From Gigantopelta aegis (lineage: Eukaryota > Mollusca > Gastropoda > Neomphalida > Peltospiridae): a stretch of 64,000 nucleotides of DNA. Under the pieces are notes generated by a model. The model was not told the DNA's origin. It made no database searches and saw only the letters and a list, made by a program, of their open reading frames with translations. Positions within the stretch are counted from its first letter, which is position 1, and every line of letters begins with the position of its first letter. Location of the stretch: positions 21,673,939 through 21,737,938 of the forward strand of contig NC_054708.1 of NCBI RefSeq assembly GCF_016097555.1. Reading direction: 5' to 3'. The translations under genes and the position numbers were made by a program. Below, piece after piece: positions 21,567 through 32,398 of this stretch.

Positions 21567-22098
21567 CACATTCATGTATTAATCCTCAGCTATTGGATGT
21601 TAAATATTTGGTATCTTTGACACGTTGTCTTCAGATGAAACCCCGTTACCTGTTTTTTATTAGCAGAAATAGATGTTTTATTCATTTCACTTCAATTTAA
21701 TTTCGTGCTTATATCCAATTAAGGTTCAAGCACGCTGCCCTGGGCACACACCTCAGCTATCTGGGCTGCCAGGCCAGGCCAGTGGGTTAGTCGTTTGTTG
21801 TTAGTGGTTAGTGAGAGCGAAGAGGGTGCAGTGGTCTTATACCTACCTATTGAGTCGTTAAAACTCGCTCTCGGTACCGGGCTGCGAACCCTGTACCTAC
21901 CAGCCGTATGTCCGACGATTTAACCACTATACCACCGAGGCCGGTAGATATTTTTACATACACTTTCCCCACAGACAAGGCAGCACGTACCACGGCCTTG
22001 GATATACTAGTCGTGGAGCACTGGTTGGGATGAGTGAAGAAAACAACTGATCCACCGAGGATATTCGATCCTACAACCTCTACGGGCTGAGCCAGATG
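21567..22098 (-). mobile_element. SINE-D-type copy split by SINE-B
   Basis: An antisense tail-2 region (about 21575-21683) and an antisense core and head (21946-22098, '...CCACCGAGGATATTCGATCC...') flank a SINE-B (-) at 21684-21944. Flanks AGATGTTTTA and AGATATTTTTA may be a decayed target duplication. Confidence 0.7.
21684..21944 (-). mobile_element. SINE-B inserted in SINE-D
   Basis: Complete antisense SINE-B, from CATTTCACTTCAATTTAATT (tail) to CCACCGAGGCCGGTA (head). Confidence 0.88.
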
Positions 22099-22398
22099 AC
22101 GCCCAGTCATTAATATCTACGACGTTACAGGTGCGTTATTATAACATGAAATGCGCGATAAAGCACGAAAGATGATAACGGTTTGGAAGCCCTGGACTTG
22201 ATAGCTTTCATTTGACAAAATTACCGCGCCACACCTTGTTTTAATCTAGAATTACATTTCTTAAAATCACGCATCACACGCTTCACGGGCATTCCTTAAG
22301 TTGTTTGGAATTTTGATTAGAGATATCTTTATCTACCTGGCTTGTACCCGGCCAAATGCTTTAAAGACAAGAGCGTGGGAATGCATACTAGTAAAGCA

Positions 22399-22498
22399 TA
22401 TCGTATACCTGATCCCCAGCGGCTTCCTCAACATTAATTTACTTATAAAGCCCCGGCCCAACATTGCGTGTTAGGCCATCAGTCAAACTCTTGTGCTA
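22399..22498 (+). repeat. second copy of the 9243-9341 block
   Basis: Near-identical to 9243-9341 and again directly 5' of a SINE-A. Confidence 0.85.
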
Positions 22499-22830
22499 GG
22501 GGCGGGGGTGTAGCCCAGTGGTAAAGCGCTCGCTAGATGCACGGTCGGTTTGGGATCGATCCCCCATCGGTAGGCCCTATTGGGATATTTCTCGTTCCAG
22601 CCAGTGCACCACGACTGGTATATCAAAGGCCGTGGTATGTACTACTCTGTCTGTGGGATGGTGCATATAAAAGATCCCTTGCTGCTAATCGAAAAGAGTA
22701 GCCCATGACGTGGCGACAGCGGGTTTCCTCTCCCATTATCTGTGTGGTCCTTAACCATATGTTTGACGCCATATAACCGCAAATAAAGTGTTGAGTGCGT
22801 GATTAAATAAAACATTTCTTTCTTTTTCTT
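22499..22830 (+). mobile_element. SINE-A, full length, tail-1
   Basis: Complete copy ending TTTCTTTCTTTTTCTTTCC. Confidence 0.92.
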
Positions 22831-22832
22831 TC

Positions 22833-23060
22833 CATCGGTAGGCCCATTGGGCTATTTCTCGCTCCAGCCAGTGCACCACGACTGGTATATCAATGGTCGT
22901 AGTATGTGCTATCATGTCTATGGGATGGTGCATAAAAAATATCCCTTGCTACTAATGGAACAAATGTAGCGGGTTTCCTCTCTACGGCTATATTTCAGAA
23001 TTAGCCGATGATTAATAAATCATGATGTTCTAGTGGTCTCGTGAAACAAAACAAACAAAC
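22833..23060 (+). mobile_element. SINE-A core with tail-2
   Basis: Begins inside the head at ATCGGTAGGCCCATTGGGCT, head to tail with the preceding SINE, and ends in tail-2 (GTGAAACAAAACAAACAAAC). Confidence 0.85.
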
Positions 23061-23150
23061 TTTATATGTCAAAATTACCAAATATTTGACACTAAATAGC
23101 CCTGGTAAGTGTTATCCTGTATACAGCATGGTGCATGCAAAAATGTAGCG

Positions 23151-23190
23151 GGTTTTTTTTTTTTTTTTTTTGGGGGGGGGGGGGGGGGGT
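23151..23190 (+). repeat. poly-T/poly-G junction
   Basis: About 18 T, then about 18 G, interrupting a tail-2 stretch ('TAGCGGGTTT'). Confidence 0.85.
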
Positions 23191-23424
23191 CGAATAGACT
23201 TAGCCGTTCGAGCTAAATATGATTAATTTTAACATTCGGACCAATAAACTGGTTCGAGAGAAAGCTTCTGTTCGACCCCAGGGGTATTCAACCAAGCAGC
23301 ACCAAAATAAAAGGGTATAATAGAGAGAAAAATCGGGACTTTGTTCTTGGTTCGAGAATACCGGAAGGTTCGACCGTTGGGCGTTGGAGCCAATGAGATT
23401 CTATTGTAGCCTATGTCAAAATTA

Positions 23425-23508
23425 TCCAAATGTTTGACATCTAATAGCCGGTGATTAATAAATCAATGTGCTCTGATGGTGTCGTTAAACAAAACAAACT
23501 TTCACTTT
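23425..23508 (+). mobile_element. SINE tail-2 fragment
   Basis: 'TGTTTGACATCTAATAGCCG' to GTCGTTAAACAAAACAAAC. Confidence 0.8.
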
Positions 23509-23603
23509 CTTTTGCTAATGCAAAACACACACTCAACTACGGCTTTAACAAGTTTTTCCCCGAGCGCTCGCCTGAAGTGTATGTTGTGTGGATCCACCTC
23601 AAG

Positions 23604-23852
23604 CGATTTCGTTCCAGCCCGTGCACCACGATTGGTATATCAAAGGCCGTGGTATGTACTACCCTGTCTGTGGGATGGTGCATATAAAAGATCCCTTGCT
23701 GCTAATCGAAAAAGAGTAGCCCATGAAGTGGCGATTGCGGGTTTCCTCTCTTAATATATGTGTGGTCCTTAACCATATGTCCGACGCCATATAACCGTAA
23801 ATAAAATGTGTTGAGCGCGTCGTTAAATAAACATTTCCTTCCTTCCTTTCTT
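23604..23852 (+). mobile_element. SINE-A core with tail-1, head missing
   Basis: Starts near TTTCGTTCCAGCCCGTGCAC and ends TTCCTTCCTTTC. Confidence 0.88.
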
Positions 23853-24179
23853 CTGATTGGACCTGGATATATACACATACTTAGATACGAGATTAGCAGT
23901 CGCCTGCAGCTAGTAGTTTAGTTCCGTTGCTCTACATGAAAGGTAACAACAATATTGCAAGCGTGCACTTTAAATCAGACGTAAGAGTATTGCGATGACA
24001 TATTACGACTTCCTTATTGCTGTTTTTTTCCTCAGGTTGTACATAAGATAAATTCTCATGATGACACAAATTTCTGGCACCATATCAAATGAACGACGAT
24101 TCTTTTGACATTGAACATAACTAGTCGTAAACAGCGTGCTTAGATAACAGTCGAGAAGCACTAACGGACTTACCGGCTG
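23853..24179. other. intergenic, nothing recognised
   Basis: No feature recognised. Confidence 0.3.
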
Positions 24180-24925
24180 ACTGGCTGGATGGAAGGGTGA
24201 CTGCCTGGGTGGATAGGGGACGTTGGCTGGCTGGTTGGCTGGAGAATTGGTCTCTTGTGAACTAGTTTATTGATTGATTGATTGAATGATTGATTGACCG
24301 ATTTGTTGATTAATTAATTGCTTAACCAGTTGATTAATTATTTGATTGGTCGATCGATCGCGTGATTACTTGCTTGATTTGATAGATGGATGGTTGGTTG
24401 TTTGATCGATGGATAGATGGTTGGATGGTTGGTTGGTTGGTTAGTTGGTTGTTTGGTTGGTCGGTTGGTTGGTCGATGGATGGATGGATGGATGGTTGGT
24501 TGGTTGGGTGGTTGGTTGATTGGTTGATTGATTGATGGGTGAATGGTTGGTTGGTTATATGGTTATTTGATGGATGGATGGATGATTGGTTGGTTGATTG
24601 ATAGATGGATTGGTTGACGGATGGTTGGTTGGTTGGTTGGTTAGATGGTTGATTGGAAGGTTAATTGATGGATGGTTGGATGGTTGATTGATTGGTTGGT
24701 TGATTGGTCGATGGATGGATGGATGGATGGTTGGTTGGTTGGTTGGTTGGTTGGTTGATTGGTTGGTTGGTTAGCTGGTTGGTTGGTTGGTTGGTTGATT
24801 GATCGATGGATGAATTGTTGGTTGGTTGATAGATGGATGGAGGGATGGAGGGATGGATAAATGAATTAATGAATTGGTTGGTTGATTAATTGATGAATTT
24901 ATTCATTAATTCAATGATGGATGAA
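24180..24925 (+). repeat. ~700-bp degenerate tetranucleotide array
   Basis: GGTT, GATT, GATG and GGAT tetramers in mixed blocks, with stretches of pure GGTT (24720-24800). Stop codons in several frames; not coding. Confidence 0.95.
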
Positions 24926-25820
24926 CTGAATGACTGATGAAGTGTTTGACCTTCCCCTTACTTGCTTTCTTTATTTAAACCAGATTATTTCATATGCAGA
25001 AATCCCCATCAAACAACAGCAACAAGAAGGCCATTCATCTCCTTTCCCGTTGTTTTATGGAAGTTCAACAAACGTAGCGTTCCGTCTAGAATTCGGGTTA
25101 GTCAGTCAGTAGTACACACAACATTCACACAAACAAACAAACACACACCAGCGCTCGGCAAGTGGGCTCAGCTATAAACCATGTTCCCAATCGATCCAGG
25201 GGGGTTAAGGCAGATTCGTCGCGTGGGTATATTAGCTCGTATATTGGCAGATTCGAGGACTCTGGACTCTTAAAATGCCTCCCACATCGTACTGGCTCTT
25301 GATAGCGACATTGTCAAAGACGAAATGTAAATAAGACACTGTTTACAAATTACAGTTAGGTCTTCAAAAAAAAGGCAACTGAATATTAGTACAGAGAGGG
25401 AACGACCTTATATGGATACGTGGTCGATCGTCCAGGCTCAGAGAAGAGTATTGGGGGGATCTTGGCATACCCACGTGTGTATATCATACTCTTGAGTCAA
25501 CAAATTAAAAGATATGTACACTCCTACCACTATACGTTATCGACAATTGATTAGTTCTGAAAATAAAATAAGAAGGTACTTCAAGGCAGTAAATTTCACA
25601 TGTCGATATATCCGGGTCTTTAAATATCGTTGTCCTAGTATGTGGATATTTTTACAACCAACTTGATAAAGTCAGCCATGCATGCAAATAAAACACCAGC
25701 ATTTGTATGTGTGCAGTAAACATTGATACGTATCTTCAAAATGGTTTATCATTCAATGAAAAGACTAGAAAGAAATGTTCTGATTTTGTATTACAATGGT
25801 CGTCGTTGTAGTTGCATACC
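24926..25820. other. intergenic, nothing recognised
   Basis: No gene or known repeat recognised. Confidence 0.35.
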
Positions 25821-25828
25821 TTTTATTC

Positions 25829-25922
25829 CGTGTTTTGTTTTTGTTTTGTTTTTGTTTTTGTTTTTGGGGGGGGGGGGATTTTGGGGGGGATTTTTTTTTT
25901 TTTTTTTTTTATTTTTTTAAGG
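25829..25922 (+). repeat. TTTTTG repeat with G and T runs
   Basis: Low complexity. Confidence 0.85.
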
Positions 25923-26187
25923 TATGAAATAAAATCAAATATGCAGGCACTTCTTAACCCACATCAACCCAACTCTATAATCAGACAACGTCTGAATATT
26001 CAGTGCGTTTCAATTTACTTCCTAATATATATATATATTTTTTTAGTACACACAAAATTATTGGTTGGCAAACTAGTCTGATTTTCCTTTTTACACAAAT
26101 GCATATCATATGTAATTTTAGTCATTAAAATGCTCTGTCAATCGGAAACGTGTTACACTAGTAGCAAACTCGGAATAGCCTTTTTAA
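25923..26187. mobile_element. TTAA-2 MITE, decayed half
   Basis: Ends 'AGCAAACTCGGAATAGCCTTTTTAAAG'-like (26160-26188), preceded by TGTAATTTTAGTCATTAAAA. The other half is barely recognisable. Confidence 0.6.
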
Positions 26188-26203
26188 AGGAACTATTACT
26201 TAA

Positions 26204-26661
26204 AGGGACATGCCCTAGTTTTTGACTATTAAGAGCCGTTTTTGATAACTGAAATCATACTTTACTTAGATTTTATTAGTTATATTATCAATTTCCGTAC
26301 ATTCGAAGTGTTTTTGGTCATCCTGGTGTTTTTAATATCACAAAATGCATTTCTCTTTCTTCTTTTTTTAACGCCCATGCGTCTGAGAAATAAGTTATGG
26401 AGTCGAGTTTTAGTCTATTTTTAGAGGGTATTTCACTATTTAGAAGTCACAAACTCATGTTTCACCCAATTGTAACTTTATCCAAGTGTGTTACAGGTTT
26501 GTAAATTAACTAAACTTAGTGTGCATTTTCACGGGTTGAAACTAGGGTATGTCCCTTTAACTAAACTTAGTGTGCATTTTCATGGGTTGAAACTAGGGTA
26601 TGTCCCTTTAACTAAACTTAGTGTGCATTTTCACGGGTTGAAACTAGGGTATGTCTCTTTA
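26204..26661. mobile_element. TTAA-1 MITE with its right end tandemly tripled
   Basis: Element body 26204-26556, then two further copies of the last 51 bp (units 26510-26560, 26561-26611, 26612-26661), each ending in GTCCCTTTAA or a variant. The whole is flanked by AGGAACTATTACTTAA at 26188-26203 and 26663-26678, far longer than the usual TTAA duplication. Confidence 0.88.
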
Positions 26662-26678
26662 TAGGAACTATTACTTAA

Positions 26679-27740
26679 GGTCATATTCGATCTCCTGATA
26701 TTTATGACACATCACATTCTTAAGCCCACTTAGTGAACACCTCTTTAATGAGTCTATTACGATTAAACGGTTTCTAACGATTAAATAATCTAAGAGACCA
26801 GGGGTGCGTTCCTAATTTAAGTATTTGTAAGTTAGAACTTTGTTGTGATAAAAATCTCCAGTGTACTAAACTATGAATATACGCAAACTAAAGGATTAGA
26901 TTGTAAGCTGTGTGTAACTATAGTTTTCGTAAAGGGTTTTTATCTCATAGACGAGTTAATAGCATTATCTCTGCGTGTGATCATCGAAATAGAATAGCAT
27001 AACTTTGCGAAATGACAACGTTTTAAAAAATTTGACAAACATATCATTTGGGTGACCGCCCAGAGAACCAACAGGCGTCAGCTGGCTTCGCGTTGCTGAG
27101 TTAAGGAGAAAAGATCCTTTTTTGCAGATGACTGACGTTAATGATCCTCCAAGAAGTGAACAAGTCTACTTCAATGTTAGGAAATATAATCCCAAAATAT
27201 TGCGTTCGATGTTACAGTCAAATTAAGGTAATGCGACACAATATGGAAAGAGAAAACCCAAAATGCGATCTCCCTGGCGTACTCCCAGCTTGGTTCCAAT
27301 TCTCCTATTTTGACTGACAATAGTACTATAAACCAACACCCGAATCTCAACGGCTTTGTTCCCGTGGCCTGTAATTTTCAGGTATTTTCACGCCAGATAT
27401 TCACCACTGTCAAAGAGATTAACAATTTGGTGAGTATATATTTTGGCTAATATAAATCATCGTCATTCATAACTAGGCAAAGCAGATATAAATGGAAGCG
27501 AGCGACACTGAGTTTGTACTGTGTATCGTTTTGTTCGATGTGTCACTTTCGCTAAATCTATAACTGACACCGGTTAAACTGAAATAACCCCAGGAGTAGT
27601 ATTTCAAAGTGTAGGCGATGCGACGTTTTTCCTTTGAATTAATATTCGTAAACGTTTAGTTAAGGTGTCGTTTGTTACGCGTCCAATCTTTGCGGTAGGT
27701 TGTTCTGTTGATACATTTTGACCTTAGCATAAAATATTTG
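26679..27740. other. intergenic, nothing recognised
   Basis: About 1 kb without a convincing exon or repeat. Confidence 0.35.
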
Positions 27741-27744
27741 AATA

Positions 27745-27940
27745 CCCAAACACACACACGCACACACGCGCGCAAGCACATATACACATATACATTTGTA
27801 ATTATATTAATGAGACATGTTTTTTTTCTTCTACATTTATTATTATTATTATTATTTTTATTTTTTTTTTTTTTTTTTTTTAATTTGGGGGAGGGGAGAA
27901 TGGGGTGGGGGTGGGTGGGTGCACTGCACTGCACTGCATG
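27745..27940 (+). repeat. CA repeat, ATT repeat, poly-T and G-rich run
   Basis: (CA)n about 27749-27790, (ATT)n 27838-27856, poly-T to 27880, then G-rich DNA and CACTG repeats. Confidence 0.85.
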
Positions 27941-28111
27941 TCGTAGGTTCATTTAGGTTAGGTACAGCTCTGCTTATTACCATGATGTTGACGACTAATA
28001 TTTGAATAATGAATAGAAGCTATTTCATGGGGTTTTTTCGAATACGATTTTTATGTCAACGAGTGATCTGTGGAAAACATATTCGCATCACTTTGCTGGC
28101 CTGATCCCGAG

Positions 28112-28335
28112 GGGCGAAACGTAGCCCAGTGGTAAAGCGCTCGCCTGATGCGCGGTCGGTCTTGGATCGATCCCCGTTGGTAGGCCTGTTGGGCTATTTC
28201 TCTATCCCAGCCAGTGCATCACGACTGGTATATCAAAGGCCGTGGTATGTGATGTCCTTGTTATTAATAAAACATTTAGCGGGTTTGCTCTCTAAGACTA
28301 TGTCAGAATTACCAAATTTAAATTCCAACAGTATG
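28112..28335 (+). mobile_element. SINE-A head with tail-2 remnant
   Basis: Head and core from GGGGCGAAACGTAGCCCAGT, then a jump to TTTAGCGGGTTTGCTCTCTA. Internally deleted. Confidence 0.85.
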
Positions 28336-28675
28336 CATGTAGTATTTGGTCCAGCTATACATTCTCCAACTTTCCTCCTGTTCCACTATCATTATTTAGC
28401 GTGCGGCTATATCCGAGCCAGTGCGTGGTATATGCAATATTATGAATGGCCGGGTGGAGTGGAGTGGTATTTCCCATCTTTTCAAACCCGACGTGAGTGA
28501 CACGCGGACCGACAGTTACACAAATGCAGTCACAAAGACCGCACATGGCGATCTGTATGCTCAAATGTACAACCTGTCCCATTAAAGGTGCTCTCTCTCG
28601 CATTCAGAAACATTTTAACGTCAATAATAAAAAGGCAGGCACGGTGAGGTGTGGGAGGGGGAGGGTGGGGGGGGG

Positions 28676-28875
28676 NNNNNNNNNNNNNNNNNNNNNNNNN
28701 NNNNNNNNNNNNNNNNNNNNNNNNNNNNNNNNNNNNNNNNNNNNNNNNNNNNNNNNNNNNNNNNNNNNNNNNNNNNNNNNNNNNNNNNNNNNNNNNNNNN
28801 NNNNNNNNNNNNNNNNNNNNNNNNNNNNNNNNNNNNNNNNNNNNNNNNNNNNNNNNNNNNNNNNNNNNNNNNNNN
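28676..28875. other. assembly gap, 200 N
   Basis: Exactly 200 N, which suggests a fixed-size scaffold gap. It lies between a G-rich stretch and a SINE/minisatellite region, both hard to assemble. Confidence 0.98.
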
Positions 28876-28884
28876 TACACAGAG

Positions 28885-29078
28885 AGAAAGAAAGAAATGT
28901 TTTATTTAACGACGCACTCAACACATTTTTATTTTACGGTTATATGGCGTCAGACATATAGTTAAGGACCACACTGATTTTGAGAGGAAACCCGCTGTCG
29001 CCACTACATGGGCTACTCTTTCCGATTAGCAGCAAGGGATCTTTTATTTGCGCTTCCCACAGGCAGGATAGCACAAAG
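28885..29078 (-). mobile_element. SINE-C/tail-1 3' part, cut by a minisatellite
   Basis: Antisense tail-1 (AAAGAAATGTTTTATTTAAC) to the SINE-C form of the core ('GCGCTTCCCACAGGCAGGAT'), breaking off at a GACAGAGA array. Confidence 0.85.
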
Positions 29079-29080
29079 AC

Positions 29081-29113
<33 letters not shown>

Positions 29114-29288
29114 GAGACACAGAGACACAGAGACACACACAGAGAGAGAGAGAGACAGACAGACAGAGAGACACAGAGACACACACAGAGAGAGAGAGAG
29201 AGACAGACAGACAGAGAGACACAGAGACACACACAGAGAGAGAGAGAGACAGACAGACAGAGAGACACAGAGACACAGAGACACACAC

Positions 29289-29319
<31 letters not shown>

Positions 29320-29510
29320 GAGACACAGAGACACAGAGACACACACAGAGAGAGAGAGAGACAGACAGACAGAGAGACACAGAGACACACACAGAGAGAG
29401 AGAGACAGACAGACAGAGAGACACAGAGACACAGAGACACACAGAGAGAGAGAGAGAGACAGACAGACACAGAGACACAGAGACACACACAGAGAGAGAG
29501 AGAGAGACCG
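29078..29510 (+). repeat. AG/ACAG minisatellite
   Basis: Repeating blocks of (AG)n, ACAGACAGACAG, AGAGACACAGAGACACACAC, with an overall unit of ~50-60 bp. Long frames on both strands are artefacts of the array. Confidence 0.95.
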
Positions 29511-29539
29511 ACTGCTGCAAAATCGACCGTCTTTGATGG

Positions 29540-29680
29540 ACTCGTGTTTTTCCGTCCCAACCGTGTTATGTTCTATCCTCCCTAAGGAGAAGTGCATGTA
29601 AAGGATCCTTTGTCGCATTGTCTGTAGGAATAGTCTGTGAGGGGCAACGGGTTTCCCTCTTAACCAAGTGTCGACATGCC
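29540..29680 (+). mobile_element. decayed SINE core (probable)
   Basis: 'TTTTCCGTCCCAACCGTGTT', 'TAAAGGATCCTTTGTCGCAT' and 'CAACGGGTTTCCCTCTTAAC' follow the order of the SINE core and 3' part with many changes. Confidence 0.5.
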
Positions 29681-29864
29681 CGTAGAAAGCGTGGGATCTG
29701 GAGGGTGTGTGTGTGCGGGAGGGGGTGGGGGTGGGGTGCGGGTGGCTATGCATCTCTAATTGAGGACAACAATGTACGTGTTTTGTCCTACACTATATAA
29801 ATAAAGATACAAATATAATTTGTGCCTCACACCAGAGACTGTAACCACTCCAATACAATATGTG

Positions 29865-29888
29865 CCTCCCCCCCCCCCCCCCCCCCCA
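29865..29888 (+). repeat. poly-C run
   Basis: About 20 C, then CACACA. Confidence 0.9.
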
Positions 29889-30614
29889 CACACACATACA
29901 CTCCAGATATCGTTCCAACGAGCCTACGTTTGACACATAATAGCCCTATTATATAATGAGTTCAGATGTCCTCAACCATTCTTTTCAAAATATTCCTCTT
30001 TTTTTCCCCCTCAAATACATTCCATCCATTGATTTATCAGTAACCAACATCCTTTATGTTTCTCACGAACAAAGCAGAGAACAAGACTGTCGTCTGCCGA
30101 TTACTCCGATATTGAAAATCACCTTCCACGGCTCGTGGGCTTAATCTCAATAATTATTGTTTTTTAGATCAATACACCTGCATGCGTGTTAAACCTCCAT
30201 CGATTCCGTGTTAAATATATTGGTCTCATTTAATTCACTTAATATTTACCGTATTGTTTTCATTATTTGTATTGGTCAGCTAAGTGGTCGGGACAGCACA
30301 GGAGTAGACTGTTTACGTCAGTGGTTTTAATGTTAAAGCTGTTTGTCGGGAGCATTGTTCGTATTGAACATAAGAGAAACAAAGAATGAAAATTATTGGC
30401 CGTAAGATACCATTTGTCTTGCAATGGGTTGTTTTGAAACGTATCTAACGAGCGAAAACGAGTCGGATAATGTTTTATAATTAACGAGTTGTAAGATAAA
30501 TGGAATTTAACGATCATTAGTTTAGTATTCTATTTTCTACATGTTTTTTTAAATTAAAAAGTCAACTAAAACGTATTGACCACTTTTGCGCTTTTAGTTA
30601 AAATAAATGCAACA
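29889..30614. other. intergenic, with an inverted-repeat scrap
   Basis: 30390-30535 resembles the centre of the inverted duplication family ('GATACCATTTGTCTTGCAAT' and 'GAGTTGTAAGATAAATGGAA' pair). Otherwise nothing recognised. Confidence 0.45.
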
Positions 30615-30949
30615 CAGAACAAAGAAAGGAAATGTGTTATTTAACGACGCACTCAACACATTTTATTTACGGTTATATGGCGTCAGACATATGGTTAAGG
30701 ACTACAAAGATATAAAGAGAGGAAACCCGCTGTCGCCACTTCATGGGCTGCTCTTTTCGATTAGCAGAAAGGGATCTTTTATATGCACCATTCCACAGAC
30801 AGGACAGTACATACCACGGCCTTTGTTACACCAGTTGTGGAGCACTGGCTGGAACGAGAAATAGCCCAAATGGGCCCACTGACGGGGATCGATCTTAAAC
30901 CGACCGCGCATCATGCGAGCGCTTTACCACTGGGCCACGTCCCACCCCG
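30615..30949 (-). mobile_element. SINE-A, full length, tail-1
   Basis: Antisense copy from the AAAGAAAGGAAATGTGTTAT tail to the TGGGCCACGTCCCACCCCG head. Confidence 0.92.
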
Positions 30950-31104
30950 TTAAAAGTTCGCTCATGCTTATTTCATTGGGTGGTATGGCTTTGGTGTCTG
31001 CAGTGTCACAGTGGAGCAACCAATAACATAACTTTAAATTAGTATCATATGAATACTGGAGTTGTCTCTCCAAATAGGCGTGTTAGCCTACCTGAAACAA
31101 GGAC

Positions 31105-31304
31105 CAGGGGTGGATCAAGGATTTTATATAAATAGGGAGGGGGTGGGGGAGGGTTGGCGTGGGTTTCTTGAGAATTTAGTGTTGTATATTGACGATAATT
31201 AATTTAAAAGACATTTAAAAAATAAACAAAAATAAACAGGGCACTTCAAACGGGCGGGATGGAAGGTTACGGGACCCCTATGACTCCCCTCTGGATCCGC
31301 CAAT
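31105..31304. mobile_element. GGCGGATCC-type element, diverged
   Basis: CAGGGGTGGATCAAGGATTT at the left and GGATCCGCCAATG at the right, with a G-rich left part. Confidence 0.55.
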
Positions 31305-31403
31305 GTAAATATATATATTTCACAAGATGTACGTGATGAAGGCATCGGAATAATAAGAATAATGTCAAATGGTATTTCATGTACAATTTATCATAAAATA
31401 CAG

Positions 31404-31665
31404 TGCCCAATTTCACAAAACATCGTAAGCCTAGTTTTACACGTAAACATAAATCTACGACTAAACCACAATTCTTATTACTATTAAAGTTCAACAAATA
31501 TAGTTAGAAATACACATATTTTATTTTATTTTGTCTTTAAAATATTCCAGCTTCCGTAATGATGTAATTGTTTGTGTGAAATTGATGTCAAACACGTGTA
31601 AACGCATGACAGGTATAACTGCTAGTAGCAGACGTAAACTTACGATGTTTAGTGAAATGGGCCCC
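31404..31665. mobile_element. GGCC-palindrome type element, longer
   Basis: GCCCAATTTCACAAAACATC (left) pairs with GATGTTTAGTGAAATGGGCC (right); the adjoining 'GTAAG' and 'TTTACACGTAAAC' words also pair with the far side. Confidence 0.7.
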
Positions 31666-31767
31666 AGACCTATAAGTTACGAAAATATTTATCCAGTTTA
31701 TAATTTCCATTATTTTGTATGATTAATAGAGCCCTCTACAGATGTACTGATAATATTATTCTGTTAA

Positions 31768-32138
31768 AGGGATATACCCTAGTTTTTAAACACTAAGGTA
31801 TGTTTTTGACTGTTATAGCCGTTTTTAATAACTGAAATCATACTTTACTTAGATTTTATGGTTTAGATTATCATTTTCTGCACATTCGAAGTGTCTTTGG
31901 TCATCCTGGTGGTTTTAATATCACAAAATGAATTTCTCATATTTTTAAAAACGCACGTGCGTCTGAGAAGTAACAGTTATGGAGTCGAGTTTTAGTCCGT
32001 TTTCAGAGGGTATTTCACCATTTCAAAGTCACAGACTCATGTTTCACTCAATTATAACTTTATCCAAATGTGTTTCAGTTTTGTAGATTAACTAAACTTA
32101 GTGTTAATTTTCACGAGTTGAAACTAGGGTATGTCCCT
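31768..32138. mobile_element. TTAA-1 MITE
   Basis: AGGGATATACCCTAGTTTTT to CTAGGGTATGTCCCT, TTAA on both sides (31764-31767, 32139-32142). Confidence 0.92.
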
Positions 32139-32398
32139 TTAATCATTCACAACACTGTCCTCATTGTATTGAAAAACTGCACTGTATATCTTATATTTGA
32201 ATAAAACACAACTGGTCGAACCTTCTGGAAACGGTAGTTTCTTGACTTAATTCGATGTGTGTGATCAATAATTTGGATTTTTCTTCTGATTACCTACCAC
32301 ACCAGTCCCGCTAAGCAGGCCTAGCTATGAATAGCAGAGATCGCAGGAAAATGATTGTGGTATGCTGATGTTCTCAACATAATAACGATTTCTTAAAC

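Noticed and set aside
28497..28961. Frame spanning the N gap
   Set aside because: More than half is undetermined bases.
28980..29753. Open frames of 158-246 codons on both strands
   Set aside because: They run through the GACAGAGA minisatellite and a SINE; composition is purely repeat-derived (Ser/Leu/Cys or Arg/Asp/Thr).
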